From Candidatus Contubernalis alkalaceticus (lineage in GTDB: Bacteria; Bacillota; Dethiobacteria; SKNC01), in contig NZ_CP054699.1 in the NCBI RefSeq assembly GCF_022558445.1, positions 3,488,001 through 3,552,000 of the forward strand: a stretch of DNA of 64,000 nt, in the 5' to 3' direction. Below are positions 39,577-50,615 of the stretch, in pieces (position 1 is the stretch's first letter; each line of letters starts with the position of its first letter). The position numbers were made by a program, and so were the translations under genes. The notes beneath the pieces are model-generated. The model worked only from the letters and a program-made list of their open reading frames with translations. It searched no databases and was not told where the DNA came from.

Positions 39577-41205
39577 TTAATTCACATCTTTCATACTCGT
39601 CACTTCTCCGCTTCGGGCATTAACCATAACCAGATACTTCTCATCAATTTCTATGTTCCAAAAAGGCTGAAGCAGTTCTTCCAATCCATCCTCTATCACC
39701 ATGTAAGTTAGATTGACACCGGTTATCCTCCTGGCAGTTTCTCCCTGGAACAATTCCGGCAAGCTTGACTGAACTGCTGACAGGGCTTTTTCCAATTGGA
39801 CTTCCACAAGTTCTTCTTTATTAGACTTTATAGTGTAACTTTGACAAGTATAGCTTACCAGCCCCTGTTCGTCATAAGTCATTTCCAAAATAAAACTTTC
39901 CGGGTCTAAGACCAGGCCGCCATAATAAGCGTTCAACTTCATTTGATAGTATTCTTTGTTATTTAGAGCAACAGGTTTAAGTTCCATTATCCTCAAACTT
40001 ATTTCCTCAGGCAGGGCCACATACAGATTGACATACTTGGTCCCTATTTCTAGAGCATTACGATAGGATAGTCTTTTTCCCACATCGCTCTCAAGGGGAG
40101 CGGTAAATTCAATCATTCCCAGGGAGCTAATCCGCAGCCCTTTCTGCCCGTCGGTAAAAATAATGGCTTCATCTCTTTCTTTAATTTGCCTGACCAGGGA
40201 AAGGTCTACAAAAAACATTTTTGCAAGCTCCTCCCCCCTGGCAAAGTCCCTGCTGAGATTAAAGTCCGGAAGAAGAGGGTTTTGAACAGGGACATACATT
40301 TCCTCAAATATCAGTTGATTTTCCAGGATAAATGGAACTGTATCCGCCAGCTCAGACAAAAGGAAATGGTCTGGTTCTTTGGTTGAAGTCAGTTCCTTTA
40401 CTTCGTTAAAGAGAAAGGAAAAATTGTTATCCCAACTGACTTGATAAGTGCTCCCCTGAGAAGTTTGAAAAAAAGTCATTGGTTCCTCCTCCCAAAAAAT
40501 AAAGATATTTTGGATCAGCGGAAGCTCCTGCATATCTAAAGTGCTTTCCATTGAGGAAAAGAATAATTCTGCATCAAAGGGAGCAGTGAAAGATAACTCC
40601 AGGGAAGAATTCCTTCTCTCTTTCAATCTGAAGCTTATTTCCTCCGAATTTACCAGGGATAGGGAAATATTGTCTACTCTAAGAAGGTGATATGTAAAGG
40701 CTTCCCAAAGCCTGCCGAAATTAGGCTGTGAAAAGTTATAGGAGTAAATTCCTCCCCCGGTTAAACCTGTCGTAACAAGAGCTTCCTCAACTTCGTTCAA
40801 GGGCGTCATTTCCTGTTCTTCCTGGCCTTCCTGCTCTTCCTGGCCTTCCTGCTCTTCCTGGCCTTCCTGCTCTTCCTGGCCTTCCTGCTCTTCCTGGCCT
40901 TCCTGTTCTTCCAAGCCTTCCTGTTCTTCCTGGCCTTCCTGTTCTTCCTGGCCTTCCTGTTCTTCCTGATTCACCGGGGATAAAGACTCTTCCTGTATTT
41001 GGGGCAAATCTACAGCTTGATAGTATATTATTTTTTCCGGAAGCAGCAGATTTACTGCAGAGGATTCTTGTCCTGTTGGGAAACGTTCAAAGATGGGTAA
41101 AATTATAGCCTCATAATTGGGTGAACCAAACCACAGCCGATAACTCATGGCCGTACTTAGGAGTATTAAAAACACCAGCAAAAAGGATTTAATTTTCTCC
41201 CACAT
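39577..41205 (-). CDS. yycH: WalRK accessory protein YycH (WalH) with a tandem-repeat linker
   Basis: 542 residues from ATG 41205 behind AAGGTGA. N-terminal anchor ([23 protein letters not shown]), then a low-complexity stretch of about nine QEEQEG repeats (near residues 80-132), then the YycH extracytoplasmic domain ending YLVMVNARSGEVTSM. The repeats are an acidic, extracellular linker; family members normally lack this. It overlaps walK by 17 bp, so it is coupled to it. Confidence 0.87.
   Translation of the reverse strand: MWEKIKSFLLVFLILLSTAMSYRLWFGSPNYEAIILPIFERFPTGQESSAVNLLLPEKIIYYQAVDLPQIQEESLSPVNQEEQEGQEEQEGQEEQEGLEEQEGQEEQEGQEEQEGQEEQEGQEEQEGQEEQEMTPLNEVEEALVTTGLTGGGIYSYNFSQPNFGRLWEAFTYHLLRVDNISLSLVNSEEISFRLKERRNSSLELSFTAPFDAELFFSSMESTLDMQELPLIQNIFIFWEEEPMTFFQTSQGSTYQVSWDNNFSFLFNEVKELTSTKEPDHFLLSELADTVPFILENQLIFEEMYVPVQNPLLPDFNLSRDFARGEELAKMFFVDLSLVRQIKERDEAIIFTDGQKGLRISSLGMIEFTAPLESDVGKRLSYRNALEIGTKYVNLYVALPEEISLRIMELKPVALNNKEYYQMKLNAYYGGLVLDPESFILEMTYDEQGLVSYTCQSYTIKSNKEELVEVQLEKALSAVQSSLPELFQGETARRITGVNLTYMVIEDGLEELLQPFWNIEIDEKYLVMVNARSGEVTSMKDVN
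40811..40969 (-). repeat. 18-bp tandem repeat inside yycH
   Basis: About nine copies of an 18-bp unit (plus strand GCCTTCCTGCTCTTCCTG with C/T changes) encoding QEEQEG; one unit reads LEEQEG. The near-identity at DNA level suggests recent slippage. Confidence 0.92.
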
Positions 41206-43000
41206 AAAATTTGTCACCTTCTTCCTGGTCCAGGTCCTGAGGGAGAATAAAACTTACCCGGGTTCCCTGGTCCAAATTACTGACAATTATCATCTGGCCT
41301 CCATGGGCTTCTATAATCTGACGGGCAATAGGCAGTCCCAAACCGGTGCCGCCGTAATCCCGGGAGCGGGTCTTATCCACTCGATAAAACCTTTCAAATA
41401 CCCGAGGGAGATCCTCCTCAGGAATACCGCAGCCGGTATCCTCCAAACTAATGATAACTTTGTCTGTCTCCACTTCTATCTCCAAGGTTATACTGCCCTG
41501 GGAGGGAGTATACTGCTGGGCATTGTTCAGCAGATTTAAAAGTACCTGTTTGATGCGGTCCCTGTCCAAATAGAGGGGAGGAAGATAATTGGGAAACTTA
41601 ATGCTCCAAAAAATGCCTAATTCTTCCAGCTCCACCGCTGCCAGCTCAACAGTTTCTTCTGCCAATTTTTTTATATCTACCCACTCTTTTTTCCAACGTA
41701 CCTGTCGGTAGTCCAACCTTGACAGGGTAAGCAAATCCTGAACCAGGCGCACCATCCTATCAGTCTCGTTTTTCACCACCCGAAGAAACTTTGACTGTAA
41801 ATTTCGGTCATCCATGGGGTTTTCCACCAATGCTTCCACATAGCTTTTTATGGTGGTAAGGGGTGTCCTCAGTTCATGAGAAACATTGGCCACAAACTCC
41901 TGCTGCAGTTGGCTTAATTTTCTTTCCCGGGTTATATTGTGCAGCACTACTAAAAAACCGGTTAAAGAGCCCTCGCGGGTTTTGAAAGGGGCAAAAAAAG
42001 CTTTAAGCACTTTTTCCTCCTGCTCACCCCAGGTAAACTCTGAAACCAACTGTTCTTTCTCCTCCATACTACTCCAATAATCCCCTTGAGGAAACATCTG
42101 AATCAATAGCTTATTAGCGTATTCTTCAACAGGCTGCCCATCATGTATACCCAGCATCTGCTGGGCTGCCGGGTTCATATGAATTAAAATTCCCTGACGG
42201 CTAAAAGCCAAAATCCCGTCTGTCATATAATTGAGAATTGCCTCACTTTTACTTTTTTCCGAAGAAATCTCTTTTAAGGTTTCGTCCAGCTGCTGTGCCA
42301 GGTGATTAAACATCATGCCCAACTGCCCGATCTCATCGTCTTCTTTTACTATGATTTTTTGACTGAAATCTCCAGAGGCCATCTTTTCAGCTTTAGAGGT
42401 AAGGAACTGTATGGGGACTGTAATAGTCTTAGCCAGGACAAAGCCCAGGCAGGCAGTTATAGTCATGACCAAAAGTCCTCCGGTGAGTAGAATTCTCCGA
42501 ATTTGTCCCAAGGTATTATCCAGGCCTTCCAGAGAACCCACCAGATAAATTACTCCCACTACATTCTGCCCTGATTTTACCGGAAGCGCCAGGTATTTAC
42601 TCCTCTGGTTGGTGTCCGGTACGATTCTTAAATCTTCACTCTTGTGACCGGTTAGAGCCCGGGTCACCTCCTGATGCACTATCCTTCTGCCCAAAAGTTC
42701 GGTGTCTTCATTGTTACTGCTAATAACCCTGCCAAAGCCATCCAACACCATAATTTCTGTTCCGGCCTGGAGCCCAAAACCCTTTACCAGGTCGTGTATG
42801 TATAACTCCGCCTGTTCATCTACCAGGTGCCTCCGGACAAAACTTGCTAAAAGCTCTCCCTGGGTCTCCAGAGATGCAGAAAAATCATTTAAATAGTATT
42901 CCTCGATTCCCTGTAAAAGGTAAAACCCAAAAAACTGCATGGCAAAAAGAATGAGAAGGCTGTACATGAGCACGATTTTCCACTGCATGCTTTTAAACAT
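41189..43000 (-). CDS. walK: Sensor histidine kinase WalK (YycG)
   Basis: 603 residues: membrane span near residue 10-30, extracytoplasmic Cache-like domain, second span (about 168-188), HAMP, PAS (about 250-360), HisKA with phosphoacceptor in [14 protein letters not shown] (about residue 375), and HATPase with [23 protein letters not shown] and GGTGLGL. It controls cell-wall metabolism through WalR. Start overlaps walR by 8 bp; end overlaps yycH. Confidence 0.96.
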   Translation of the reverse strand: MFKSMQWKIVLMYSLLILFAMQFFGFYLLQGIEEYYLNDFSASLETQGELLASFVRRHLVDEQAELYIHDLVKGFGLQAGTEIMVLDGFGRVISSNNEDTELLGRRIVHQEVTRALTGHKSEDLRIVPDTNQRSKYLALPVKSGQNVVGVIYLVGSLEGLDNTLGQIRRILLTGGLLVMTITACLGFVLAKTITVPIQFLTSKAEKMASGDFSQKIIVKEDDEIGQLGMMFNHLAQQLDETLKEISSEKSKSEAILNYMTDGILAFSRQGILIHMNPAAQQMLGIHDGQPVEEYANKLLIQMFPQGDYWSSMEEKEQLVSEFTWGEQEEKVLKAFFAPFKTREGSLTGFLVVLHNITRERKLSQLQQEFVANVSHELRTPLTTIKSYVEALVENPMDDRNLQSKFLRVVKNETDRMVRLVQDLLTLSRLDYRQVRWKKEWVDIKKLAEETVELAAVELEELGIFWSIKFPNYLPPLYLDRDRIKQVLLNLLNNAQQYTPSQGSITLEIEVETDKVIISLEDTGCGIPEEDLPRVFERFYRVDKTRSRDYGGTGLGLPIARQIIEAHGGQMIIVSNLDQGTRVSFILPQDLDQEEGDKFYVGEN

Positions 43001-43685
43001 GTTCCTGCCTCCTCAAATAGTAACCAATACCTCTTTTGGTGCAAATATAATCCGGTCGGCTGGGGTCTTCCTCCACCTTTTCCCGAAGGCGCCGCACCGT
43101 TACATCTACGGTACGATCATCACCATAATAATCATGACCCCATACATCGGATAAGAGTTTGCTTCGGGTAATCACACAGCCAGCATTTCTGACCAGATAT
43201 GTAAGCAGTTCAAATTCCCGGTAGGTCAATTCTAACAATCGACCGCCTTTTCTAACTTCTATGGTATTCTGGTTTATTTCTATGCTGCCGCACTTAATAA
43301 TCTCCTGACCCGGCATGCTGCCCTCGGTCCTTCTTAATATGGCCCTGACCCGGGCAATCAGTTCCCGGGTTCCAAAAGGTTTGGTTACGTAATCATCGGC
43401 TCCCAATTCCAACCCCAACACCTTGTCCGTTTCCGTTTCTTTGGCGGTCAGCATAATAATGGGGACAGAAAGCCTTTTTCGAATTTCTCGACAAACTGTA
43501 AACCCATCCTTTTTAGGAAGCATGATATCTAAAATTACCAGGTCGGGTTTTTCCCTAAAGGTAATGTTTACCGCTTCTTCTCCATCATAGGCGGTTAAAA
43601 CCGTAAATCCTTCCTGTTCCAGGTTATACATAATTATGTCGGCAATAGGTTTTTCATCATCTACCACCAGGATTTTTGCCTGCAT
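42993..43685 (-). CDS. walR: Response regulator WalR (YycF)
   Basis: 230 residues, OmpR-type: receiver with Asp9-Asp10, phosphoacceptor Asp53 ([13 protein letters not shown]), Lys in VTKPFG, and a C-terminal winged helix ([12 protein letters not shown] ... [18 protein letters not shown]). Usually essential in Firmicutes. ATG 43685 behind CAGGGGGA; an extended -10 (TGCTATAAT, minus strand 43730-43738) lies 45 bp upstream. Confidence 0.97.
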   Translation of the reverse strand: MQAKILVVDDEKPIADIIMYNLEQEGFTVLTAYDGEEAVNITFREKPDLVILDIMLPKKDGFTVCREIRKRLSVPIIMLTAKETETDKVLGLELGADDYVTKPFGTRELIARVRAILRRTEGSMPGQEIIKCGSIEINQNTIEVRKGGRLLELTYREFELLTYLVRNAGCVITRSKLLSDVWGHDYYGDDRTVDVTVRRLREKVEEDPSRPDYICTKRGIGYYLRRQEHV

Positions 43686-43729
43686 AGTTATTCCCCCTGA
43701 CCCAATTTAATGGGAACTATATATATAAA

Positions 43730-43738
43730 ATTATAGCA
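43730..43738 (-). promoter_or_regulatory. Extended -10 promoter of the wal operon
   Basis: Minus strand TGCTATAAT, with no recognisable -35 at the usual distance. Confidence 0.5.
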
Positions 43739-43761
43739 CACCTGGCATAATCCCGCATCCA

Positions 43762-43794
43762 AAAAAAAATGCGCGGCTTATGCCGCGCTTTTTA
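43762..43794 (-). terminator. Terminator after the G5/LysM/M23 gene
   Basis: AAAAAGCGCGGC-ataa-GCCGCGC followed by TTTTTTTTT on minus. It separates the peptidase gene from walR. Confidence 0.92.
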
Positions 43795-43907
43795 AGAATA
43801 TATTAAGAGGGGGTCAAACTCCAACTTATGCTCTTATTATAACGACTCAATGTTACAATTAAGTTACAATGGGGTAAAATTTGTGTTACATTGGCTTTTT
43901 TTTTAAT

Positions 43908-45302
43908 TTAATAGTACCCTAAAGGGTTTACAGCGGTGCCATTTACTCTAATCTCAAAGTGCACATGAGGCCCCGTTGCATTACCGGTTGCACCGGTGGT
44001 AGCTATAGTTTGACCCTTTGTTACCGTTGCTCCAACTCCGACCAGATTAGAAGAATTATGCGCATACAACGTGCTAAAACCATTTCCATGGTTGATTATC
44101 AAAGTTCTTCCATATGCTCCGGAATAACCGGAAAAAGTTACAACTCCATTGTCTGCAGCGTATATTGCAGTACCCACAGGTCCAGCAATATCGATACCGG
44201 AGTGCCATCCACTTCCTCTGGCTCCAAAATAAGAAGTAATTCTTCTGGATGCTGACGGCCAAGCAAACCGTCCAGTGGCATTAACCTTCACAGTATTATT
44301 GTTTACGACTACAGGCCTTGCTGTGCCTTTTACTACTTCTTGGGTTACAGGCTGTTTAATAACTTCTTCCTTTAGAATCTCTTTCTCAATTTCTACTCCG
44401 TTTTTTGAAGTGATTTTGTAAGTCACTTCTTTCAGTCCGTTTTCACCCTCTGTGGTGACCTTTGATTGAGTGTACAGCATAGTGGAGCTGTTTGTCGTAT
44501 TAGTTTTGAAAGGAATTCTTTCCTCTTTGACAACTTCTTCAACTACTATTACGTTCACCAGTGTTTCTACCACACTCAAGTTCAGTTCGTCACCAATTTG
44601 AAGTGAGTCTCCGTTAAGCTGCGGATTAATCTCCCGCAATTCGCTGGTCTTTAAGGAATGTCTCTGTGCTATTTGAGACAATGTATCTCCCCGGGAAACC
44701 AGATAAACTTGACGGCGATTTCGTCCTTCCACCAGAACCGTTGCTACATCTTCAGGTTCCAATATTCTGGTAGGATCTGCCAGCACATAATCGACGGTTA
44801 TGTCGTCTTCAATAAATACATCGACTAATGTTTTCCCTTCATCTCCGTCTTGAAGATAGCTTTCCTTAACCAGCCTTATAACTTTTTCATATTCCTCATC
44901 GCTCTTCACCAAAAAATTAGTAGACCCATTAATCTGAATATCACAGGCCTCCGTTTTATAGGTGAGCTTGTCCTTCAATAAAGCCATAACATTTTCCGAC
45001 TCTTCAGTCAGAGAAACATCCCTGACCTGTGGGGCAGATATTATGCCCATCTGAACAACTTCCATCCCGTAGTATTCTTCAGCCTCATCTCGTAATTGGA
45101 GCACATAATCCTTTACTTCCACCGGATCTTTAATAGCTCCCAGAACTTGTCCATCCAGGCAAACCTGGTAATAAAAACTACCGAGATAGTCGTGTAGAGA
45201 AAATGCACCGGCGATGAGAAGAACAACCAGCATAAGGACCGCCATGGGCTTTAAGCTCCCAATCAATCGACGGGATAAATCTACATCTCTTTTAAGTATC
45301 AT
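43908..45302 (-). CDS. Membrane-anchored LysM-G5-M23 peptidoglycan peptidase
   Basis: 464 residues from ATG 45302 behind CGGAGGT; a longer frame reaches 45362. N-terminal anchor (PMAVLMLVVLLIAGAFSL), a middle region, LysM (YLVSRGDTLSQIAQRH), a G5 domain (about residues 255-335) and M23 with WHSGIDIAGPVGT and HVHFEI. It probably cuts peptidoglycan cross-links. Placement beside walR fits WalR control of wall hydrolases, but no WalR box was identified. Confidence 0.92.
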   Translation of the reverse strand: MILKRDVDLSRRLIGSLKPMAVLMLVVLLIAGAFSLHDYLGSFYYQVCLDGQVLGAIKDPVEVKDYVLQLRDEAEEYYGMEVVQMGIISAPQVRDVSLTEESENVMALLKDKLTYKTEACDIQINGSTNFLVKSDEEYEKVIRLVKESYLQDGDEGKTLVDVFIEDDITVDYVLADPTRILEPEDVATVLVEGRNRRQVYLVSRGDTLSQIAQRHSLKTSELREINPQLNGDSLQIGDELNLSVVETLVNVIVVEEVVKEERIPFKTNTTNSSTMLYTQSKVTTEGENGLKEVTYKITSKNGVEIEKEILKEEVIKQPVTQEVVKGTARPVVVNNNTVKVNATGRFAWPSASRRITSYFGARGSGWHSGIDIAGPVGTAIYAADNGVVTFSGYSGAYGRTLIINHGNGFSTLYAHNSSNLVGVGATVTKGQTIATTGATGNATGPHVHFEIRVNGTAVNPLGYY

Positions 45303-45460
45303 CCTATAACCTCCGTTTTTGTAGAACCGGAGCAGAAAATATGTAATAAAATAGGAGAACAAAGAGATTCTGTCCTGTTAACCCAAAGATTATATTTCGA
45401 TAAAATATTTAAAATTCCTGCCAAAAACATGATAAATTATTAATTAAATTTAAGAATTAA

Positions 45461-45490
45461 AAAAAAGCAGCTGTGGCTGCTTTTAATTTT
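45461..45490 (-). terminator. Terminator after tRNA-Glu
   Basis: AAAAGCAGC-caca-GCTGCTTTTTTTT on minus, immediately past the tRNA 3' end. Confidence 0.85.
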
Positions 45491-45492
45491 AA

Positions 45493-45567
45493 TGGTGACC
45501 CCTGGGGGAATCGAACCCCCGTTACCGGCGTGAAAGGCCGGTGTCTTGACCGCTTGACCAAGGGGCC
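45493..45567 (-). tRNA. tRNA-Glu (anticodon TTC)
   Basis: 75 nt including an encoded CCA. Acceptor stem GGCCCCT/AGGGGTC, D-arm TTGGTCAAGCGG, anticodon loop CTTTCAC, and T-arm GGGGGTTCGATTCCCCC all fold as cloverleaf. Its promoter lies in the left 72-bp repeat. Confidence 0.97.
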
Positions 45568-45598
45568 ACACAAGAATTATTCACTCTCACGAGTTTAG

Positions 45599-45627
45599 AT
45601 ATTACTATACTTTCATGCTTTTGTCAA
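45599..45627 (-). promoter_or_regulatory. tRNA-Glu promoter (in left direct repeat)
   Basis: Minus strand: TTGACA (45622-45627), 17-bp spacer, TAATAT (45599-45604), about 25 bp before the tRNA 5' end. A second identical copy is at 47625-47653, pointing into the IS. Confidence 0.85.
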
Positions 45628-45629
45628 CA

Positions 45630-45668
45630 CTAAAAACTGATTTCCTCAAGAAATTTGGTCTGGTTCCT
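45630..45668 (-). pseudogene. purA 3'-end fragment
   Basis: The last 12 codons and stop of purA, duplicated with the target site and now detached from the gene by the IS. Not functional as coding DNA. Confidence 0.9.
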
Positions 45669-45704
45669 CGGGTCTTTGACAGTTGAATAATGAACACATG
45701 TCTT

Positions 45705-45733
45705 AAAAGCCTTGAAAATAGGGCTTTTTTTAT
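45705..45733 (+). terminator. Hairpin terminator near left IS end
   Basis: AAAAGCC, short loop, GGGCTTTTTTTATT on plus. It would shield the transposase from outside read-through. Confidence 0.65.
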
Positions 45734-45764
45734 TGCAAATTTGTCAATTTTTCACCTATTTCTA

Positions 45765-45793
45765 TTGAGTATTATTGAGTATTATGTTATAAT
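45765..45793 (+). promoter_or_regulatory. Transposase promoter
   Basis: TTGAGT (45765-45770), 17 bp, TATAAT (45788-45793). ATTGAGTATT is tandemly repeated here, so the second copy lies in the spacer. Confidence 0.7.
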
Positions 45794-45814
45794 ATAAGGG
45801 ATTGGGGGGTTAAT

Positions 45815-47527
45815 ATGAGATTGTCTATTTCGAAATCAAAAAATTCCACATCTCTTTACGTAATTAAATCAACTTATGAGAATGGTGTACATTCATCAAA
45901 GATTGTTGAAAAACTTGGAACAGTTAATGATTTGAGTAAAAAGTTAAACGGCCAGGATCCCATTGAATGGGCAAAGAAATACATAGCAGAGCTGAATCAA
46001 AAAGAGAAGGAAGAAAAGCTTGATGTGTTGGTAAAGTACTCACCTTCCAAGGTCATTACGAAAGATGAACAGCGCTCTTTTAACGGTGGTTATCTTTTTC
46101 TTCAACAAATATACTATCAACTTGGCCTTCACAAAATATGTAAAGAAATGTTAGGAAAATACAAGGTTACATATGACCTAAACTCCATACTCTCCAGATT
46201 GATTTACGGAAGAATAATCTTCCCTTCATCTAAGCTCGCCACTTACCAACTTTCCTCAAGATTTATAGAACAACCTAACTTTGAACTTCAACATATATAC
46301 AGAGCTCTTGAAGTTATTGCTAAGGAAACGGATTTTTTACAATCATCCTTGTACAACAACAGTTTAAAAGTTTCTAAGAGAAATACTGGTGTACTTTATT
46401 ATGATTGCACCAATTATTTTTTTGAAATTGAACAGGCAGATGGCGATAAGCAATACGGTCCATCAAAAGAGCATAGACCAAACCCAATCATTCAAATGGG
46501 CCTATTTATGGATGGAGACGGTATCCCTCTTGCATTTAGCATCAACAAAGGAAATACAAATGAACAATTAACACTAAAACCCTTAGAAAAGAAAATTCTA
46601 TCTGATTTTAATCTTTCTAAATTTATCGTATGTACCGATGCCGGTCTAGCGTCCAAAAATAACAGAAAATTTAACGACAGGGAAGAACGAGCATTTATTA
46701 CAACTCAATCAATTAAGAAATTAAAAGCACATCTAAAAAAATGGGCACTTGATCCAAACGAATGGCACCTCTCTAACGATGTAAAAACCTATGACATCTC
46801 TAAACTAGATGATGAGAAAGCTAAAAATAAAATGTTTTACAAAGAACGTTGGATTAAAGAAAATGACCTTGAACAAAAAATCATTGTGACGTACTCTATC
46901 AAGTATAGAGATTATCAAAGAAAAATCCGTAATTCACAGATAGAACGTGCACAAAAAACAATAGATTCAAATCCTACAAAAATAAAAAAATGTAATCAGA
47001 ATGATTGCAGAAGATTTATTAAAAAAACTAATTTTACTCCTGATGGAGAAATTGCTGAAAAAGAAATATACAGTATTGATACAGAGGTTATCGCTAAAGA
47101 AGAAGCCTTTGATGGGTTTTATGCTGTATGTACAAACCTTGAGGATGATGCTTCTGAAATAATTAAAGTAAACAATAGACGATGGGAGATTGAAGAATGT
47201 TTTAGAATTATGAAAAGTGAATTTAAAGCCAGACCTGTTTATTTAAGCCGTGATGACAGAATAGAAGCACATTTTACAACTTGCTTTATATCCTTAATTA
47301 TTTACAGATTATTGGAAAAAAAGCTTGGTGAGAAATATACCTGCAGTGAAATAATTAGAGGATTAAAGGATATGAACTTTCATGAAATAAAGGGGGAGGG
47401 TTACACTCCAACATATACGAGAACTGACTTTACTGATGATTTACATGAGGCATTTGATTTCCGTACAGACTACCAGATTATAAAAACAAAACAAATGAAA
47501 AAAATTTTTAAAGCGACAAAAAAATAA
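45815..47527 (+). CDS. IS1634 family (IS4-like) DDE transposase
   Basis: 570 residues. Catalytic-type segments: YYDCTNYFFE (first Asp), VCTDAGLASK (second Asp) and a Y/R-E-K region RWEIEECFRIMKSEFK (Glu), followed by a C-terminal helix segment. Full length and apparently intact. ATG 45815 behind GGGGGG. Confidence 0.92.
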   Translation: MRLSISKSKNSTSLYVIKSTYENGVHSSKIVEKLGTVNDLSKKLNGQDPIEWAKKYIAELNQKEKEEKLDVLVKYSPSKVITKDEQRSFNGGYLFLQQIYYQLGLHKICKEMLGKYKVTYDLNSILSRLIYGRIIFPSSKLATYQLSSRFIEQPNFELQHIYRALEVIAKETDFLQSSLYNNSLKVSKRNTGVLYYDCTNYFFEIEQADGDKQYGPSKEHRPNPIIQMGLFMDGDGIPLAFSINKGNTNEQLTLKPLEKKILSDFNLSKFIVCTDAGLASKNNRKFNDREERAFITTQSIKKLKAHLKKWALDPNEWHLSNDVKTYDISKLDDEKAKNKMFYKERWIKENDLEQKIIVTYSIKYRDYQRKIRNSQIERAQKTIDSNPTKIKKCNQNDCRRFIKKTNFTPDGEIAEKEIYSIDTEVIAKEEAFDGFYAVCTNLEDDASEIIKVNNRRWEIEECFRIMKSEFKARPVYLSRDDRIEAHFTTCFISLIIYRLLEKKLGEKYTCSEIIRGLKDMNFHEIKGEGYTPTYTRTDFTDDLHEAFDFRTDYQIIKTKQMKKIFKATKK

Positions 47528-47551
47528 AAACATTACTCACTTTTTTGAATA

Positions 47552-47600
47552 CAAAAAAAGCTTGATAATCCTTGTAAATCAGGGATCATCAAGCTTTTTG
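47552..47600 (+). terminator. Terminator at the right end of the IS
   Basis: AAAAAAAGCTTGATaATCC pairs with GGATcATCAAGCTTTTT with a 10-nt loop; ends the transposase transcript. Confidence 0.85.
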
Positions 47601-47622
47601 CTTGTAACAACTGTCAAAGACG

Positions 47623-49074
<1,452 letters not shown>

Positions 49075-49161
49075 TAATGAATTTAAGACTACCTTACTTA
49101 TATATGTCCAGCTGATTAAAATATGTTCTTTTCTTTTTACATTAAAACATCAACCTACGAG

Positions 49162-49190
49162 ATAATAACAGAACCTCCCCATTCTGTCAA
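49162..49190 (-). promoter_or_regulatory. purA promoter
   Basis: Minus strand: TTGACA (49185-49190), 17 bp, TATTAT (49162-49167); leader about 215 nt. Confidence 0.75.
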
Positions 49191-49233
49191 GCAGTGAAAC
49201 CCGTCAGACCAGCCTTATTGAAAGGCTAAAACT

Positions 49234-50583
49234 CTAAGTCCCCGTTTCCTGCATGTGCTCCGCTGATGCATTTTGAAAACGGGTAAAGGAATCCTGAAAA
49301 ACAAGACGAATAGTGCCTGTAGGGCCATTCCTCTGCTTGGCAACAATTATCTCTGCTATATTCTTGTCCTGGGAATCCTGTCGATAATAATCATCCCGAT
49401 ATATAAAGGCTACCAGATCAGCATTAGCCTCAATGCCACCGGATTCCAACAGGTCGCTCAAAACAGGCCTCTTATCGTTCCGGGTCTCCACCGCTCGGCT
49501 CAGCTGAGAAAGGGCTACAATGGGTACATTCAATTCCTTAGCCAGGGCCTTGAGAGAACGGGAAATTAAAGAAATTTCCTGCTGCCGGTTTTCTTGTCTC
49601 CCATGGGACTGCATAAGCTGCAGATAATCCACAAATATAATGCTAAGCCCATGCTCTGCCATCAGCCGTCGGGATTTGGCCCGCATTTCCATTACGCTTA
49701 TAGCCGGGGTATCATCAATATAAATAGGAGCTTCTGCCAGAGGCCCTACGGCCCGAACCAGCTTGGGCCAATCATCTCCTGTTAAAAAACCTCTGCGCAG
49801 ACGATGGGCATCTATCCCTGCCTGAGAGCAGAGCATACGCATAACCAGCTGCTCCTTAGACATTTCCAGGCTGAAAATTGCCACAGGGAGTTTTTGTCGG
49901 GTGCCAACATTTTGAGCCATGTTCAGAGCCAAAGTGGTCTTACCCATAGCTGGCCTTGCAGCAACAATAATCAGGTCGGAATTTTGAAAACCCGCAGTCA
50001 TATTATCCAGGTCCACAAATCCCGTGGGTACTCCAGTTATCCCCTTTTTGTGCTCATACAGATATTCGATGCGCTCAAAGGTTTCCATAAGAATGTCTTT
50101 GATAACCACATAGCCCCTCTGATCACCCCGGTTGGCCACCTGAAAGATCATCTTTTCCGACTCATCCAATATTTCATCCAGCTCTCGTCCCCCGTCATAA
50201 CACCGGCTGACAATCTGTGAAGAGACACCAATCAGCTGCCTGAGCACTGCCTTCTCCCTTACTATGGAAGCATAGGTTACTATGTTGGCAGCTGTGGGCA
50301 CCATATCCACCACTTGAGTCAGGTATGATACTCCCCCTACCAGTTCCAATTGGTTATTCTGGCGGAGTTCTTCACTTAAAGTCACCAGATCTACCGGTTC
50401 CCCACGATCCGAGAGATTCAGCATAGCTTCAAAAATTTTCTGATGTATTTCCCTATAAAAATCCTGGGGTTTTAAATGTTCCGATCCGGCAATAATAGCC
50501 TCCCGTTCCAGAAGCATGGAGCCCAGCACCGATTGTTCTGCCTCCAGGCTGTGTGGAGGGACCTTATCTAACAAATTACTCAT
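49234..50583 (-). CDS. dnaB: Replicative DNA helicase DnaB
   Basis: 449 residues. N-terminal DnaB domain (PHSLEAEQSVLGSMLL), RecA-type helicase domain with Walker A ARPAMGKTTLALN, IFVDYLQLM and LSQLSRAVE. Hexameric fork helicase (called dnaC in B. subtilis). The rplI-lonC-dnaB-purA order near the origin agrees with B. subtilis rplI-...-dnaC-purA. Confidence 0.97.
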   Translation of the reverse strand: MSNLLDKVPPHSLEAEQSVLGSMLLEREAIIAGSEHLKPQDFYREIHQKIFEAMLNLSDRGEPVDLVTLSEELRQNNQLELVGGVSYLTQVVDMVPTAANIVTYASIVREKAVLRQLIGVSSQIVSRCYDGGRELDEILDESEKMIFQVANRGDQRGYVVIKDILMETFERIEYLYEHKKGITGVPTGFVDLDNMTAGFQNSDLIIVAARPAMGKTTLALNMAQNVGTRQKLPVAIFSLEMSKEQLVMRMLCSQAGIDAHRLRRGFLTGDDWPKLVRAVGPLAEAPIYIDDTPAISVMEMRAKSRRLMAEHGLSIIFVDYLQLMQSHGRQENRQQEISLISRSLKALAKELNVPIVALSQLSRAVETRNDKRPVLSDLLESGGIEANADLVAFIYRDDYYRQDSQDKNIAEIIVAKQRNGPTGTIRLVFQDSFTRFQNASAEHMQETGT

Positions 50584-50615
50584 TTTTGATATCCTCGAAA
50601 TTTATTATTTTTGTT

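Larger units (their letters stand above)
45597..45668. repeat. 72-bp direct repeat, left copy (target duplication)
   Basis: Identical over 72 bp to 47623-47694. It borders the left end of the IS and contains a piece of the purA 3' end and the tRNA-Glu promoter. Confidence 0.97.
45669..47622 (+). mobile_element. IS1634-type insertion sequence
   Basis: About 1.95 kb bounded by 14-bp terminal inverted repeats, GTCTTTGACAGTTG (45672-45685) and its complement (47608-47621). One transposase gene, own promoter, and a hairpin terminator near each end (45705-45733 and 47552-47600). It is visibly more AT-rich than its neighbours, consistent with recent arrival. The flanking 72-bp repeats fit the variable, long target duplications known for IS1634. 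Confidence 0.9.

Noticed and set aside
40811-40969. CRISPR-like array
   Set aside because: Units are contiguous 18-bp repeats without spacers, in frame inside yycH.
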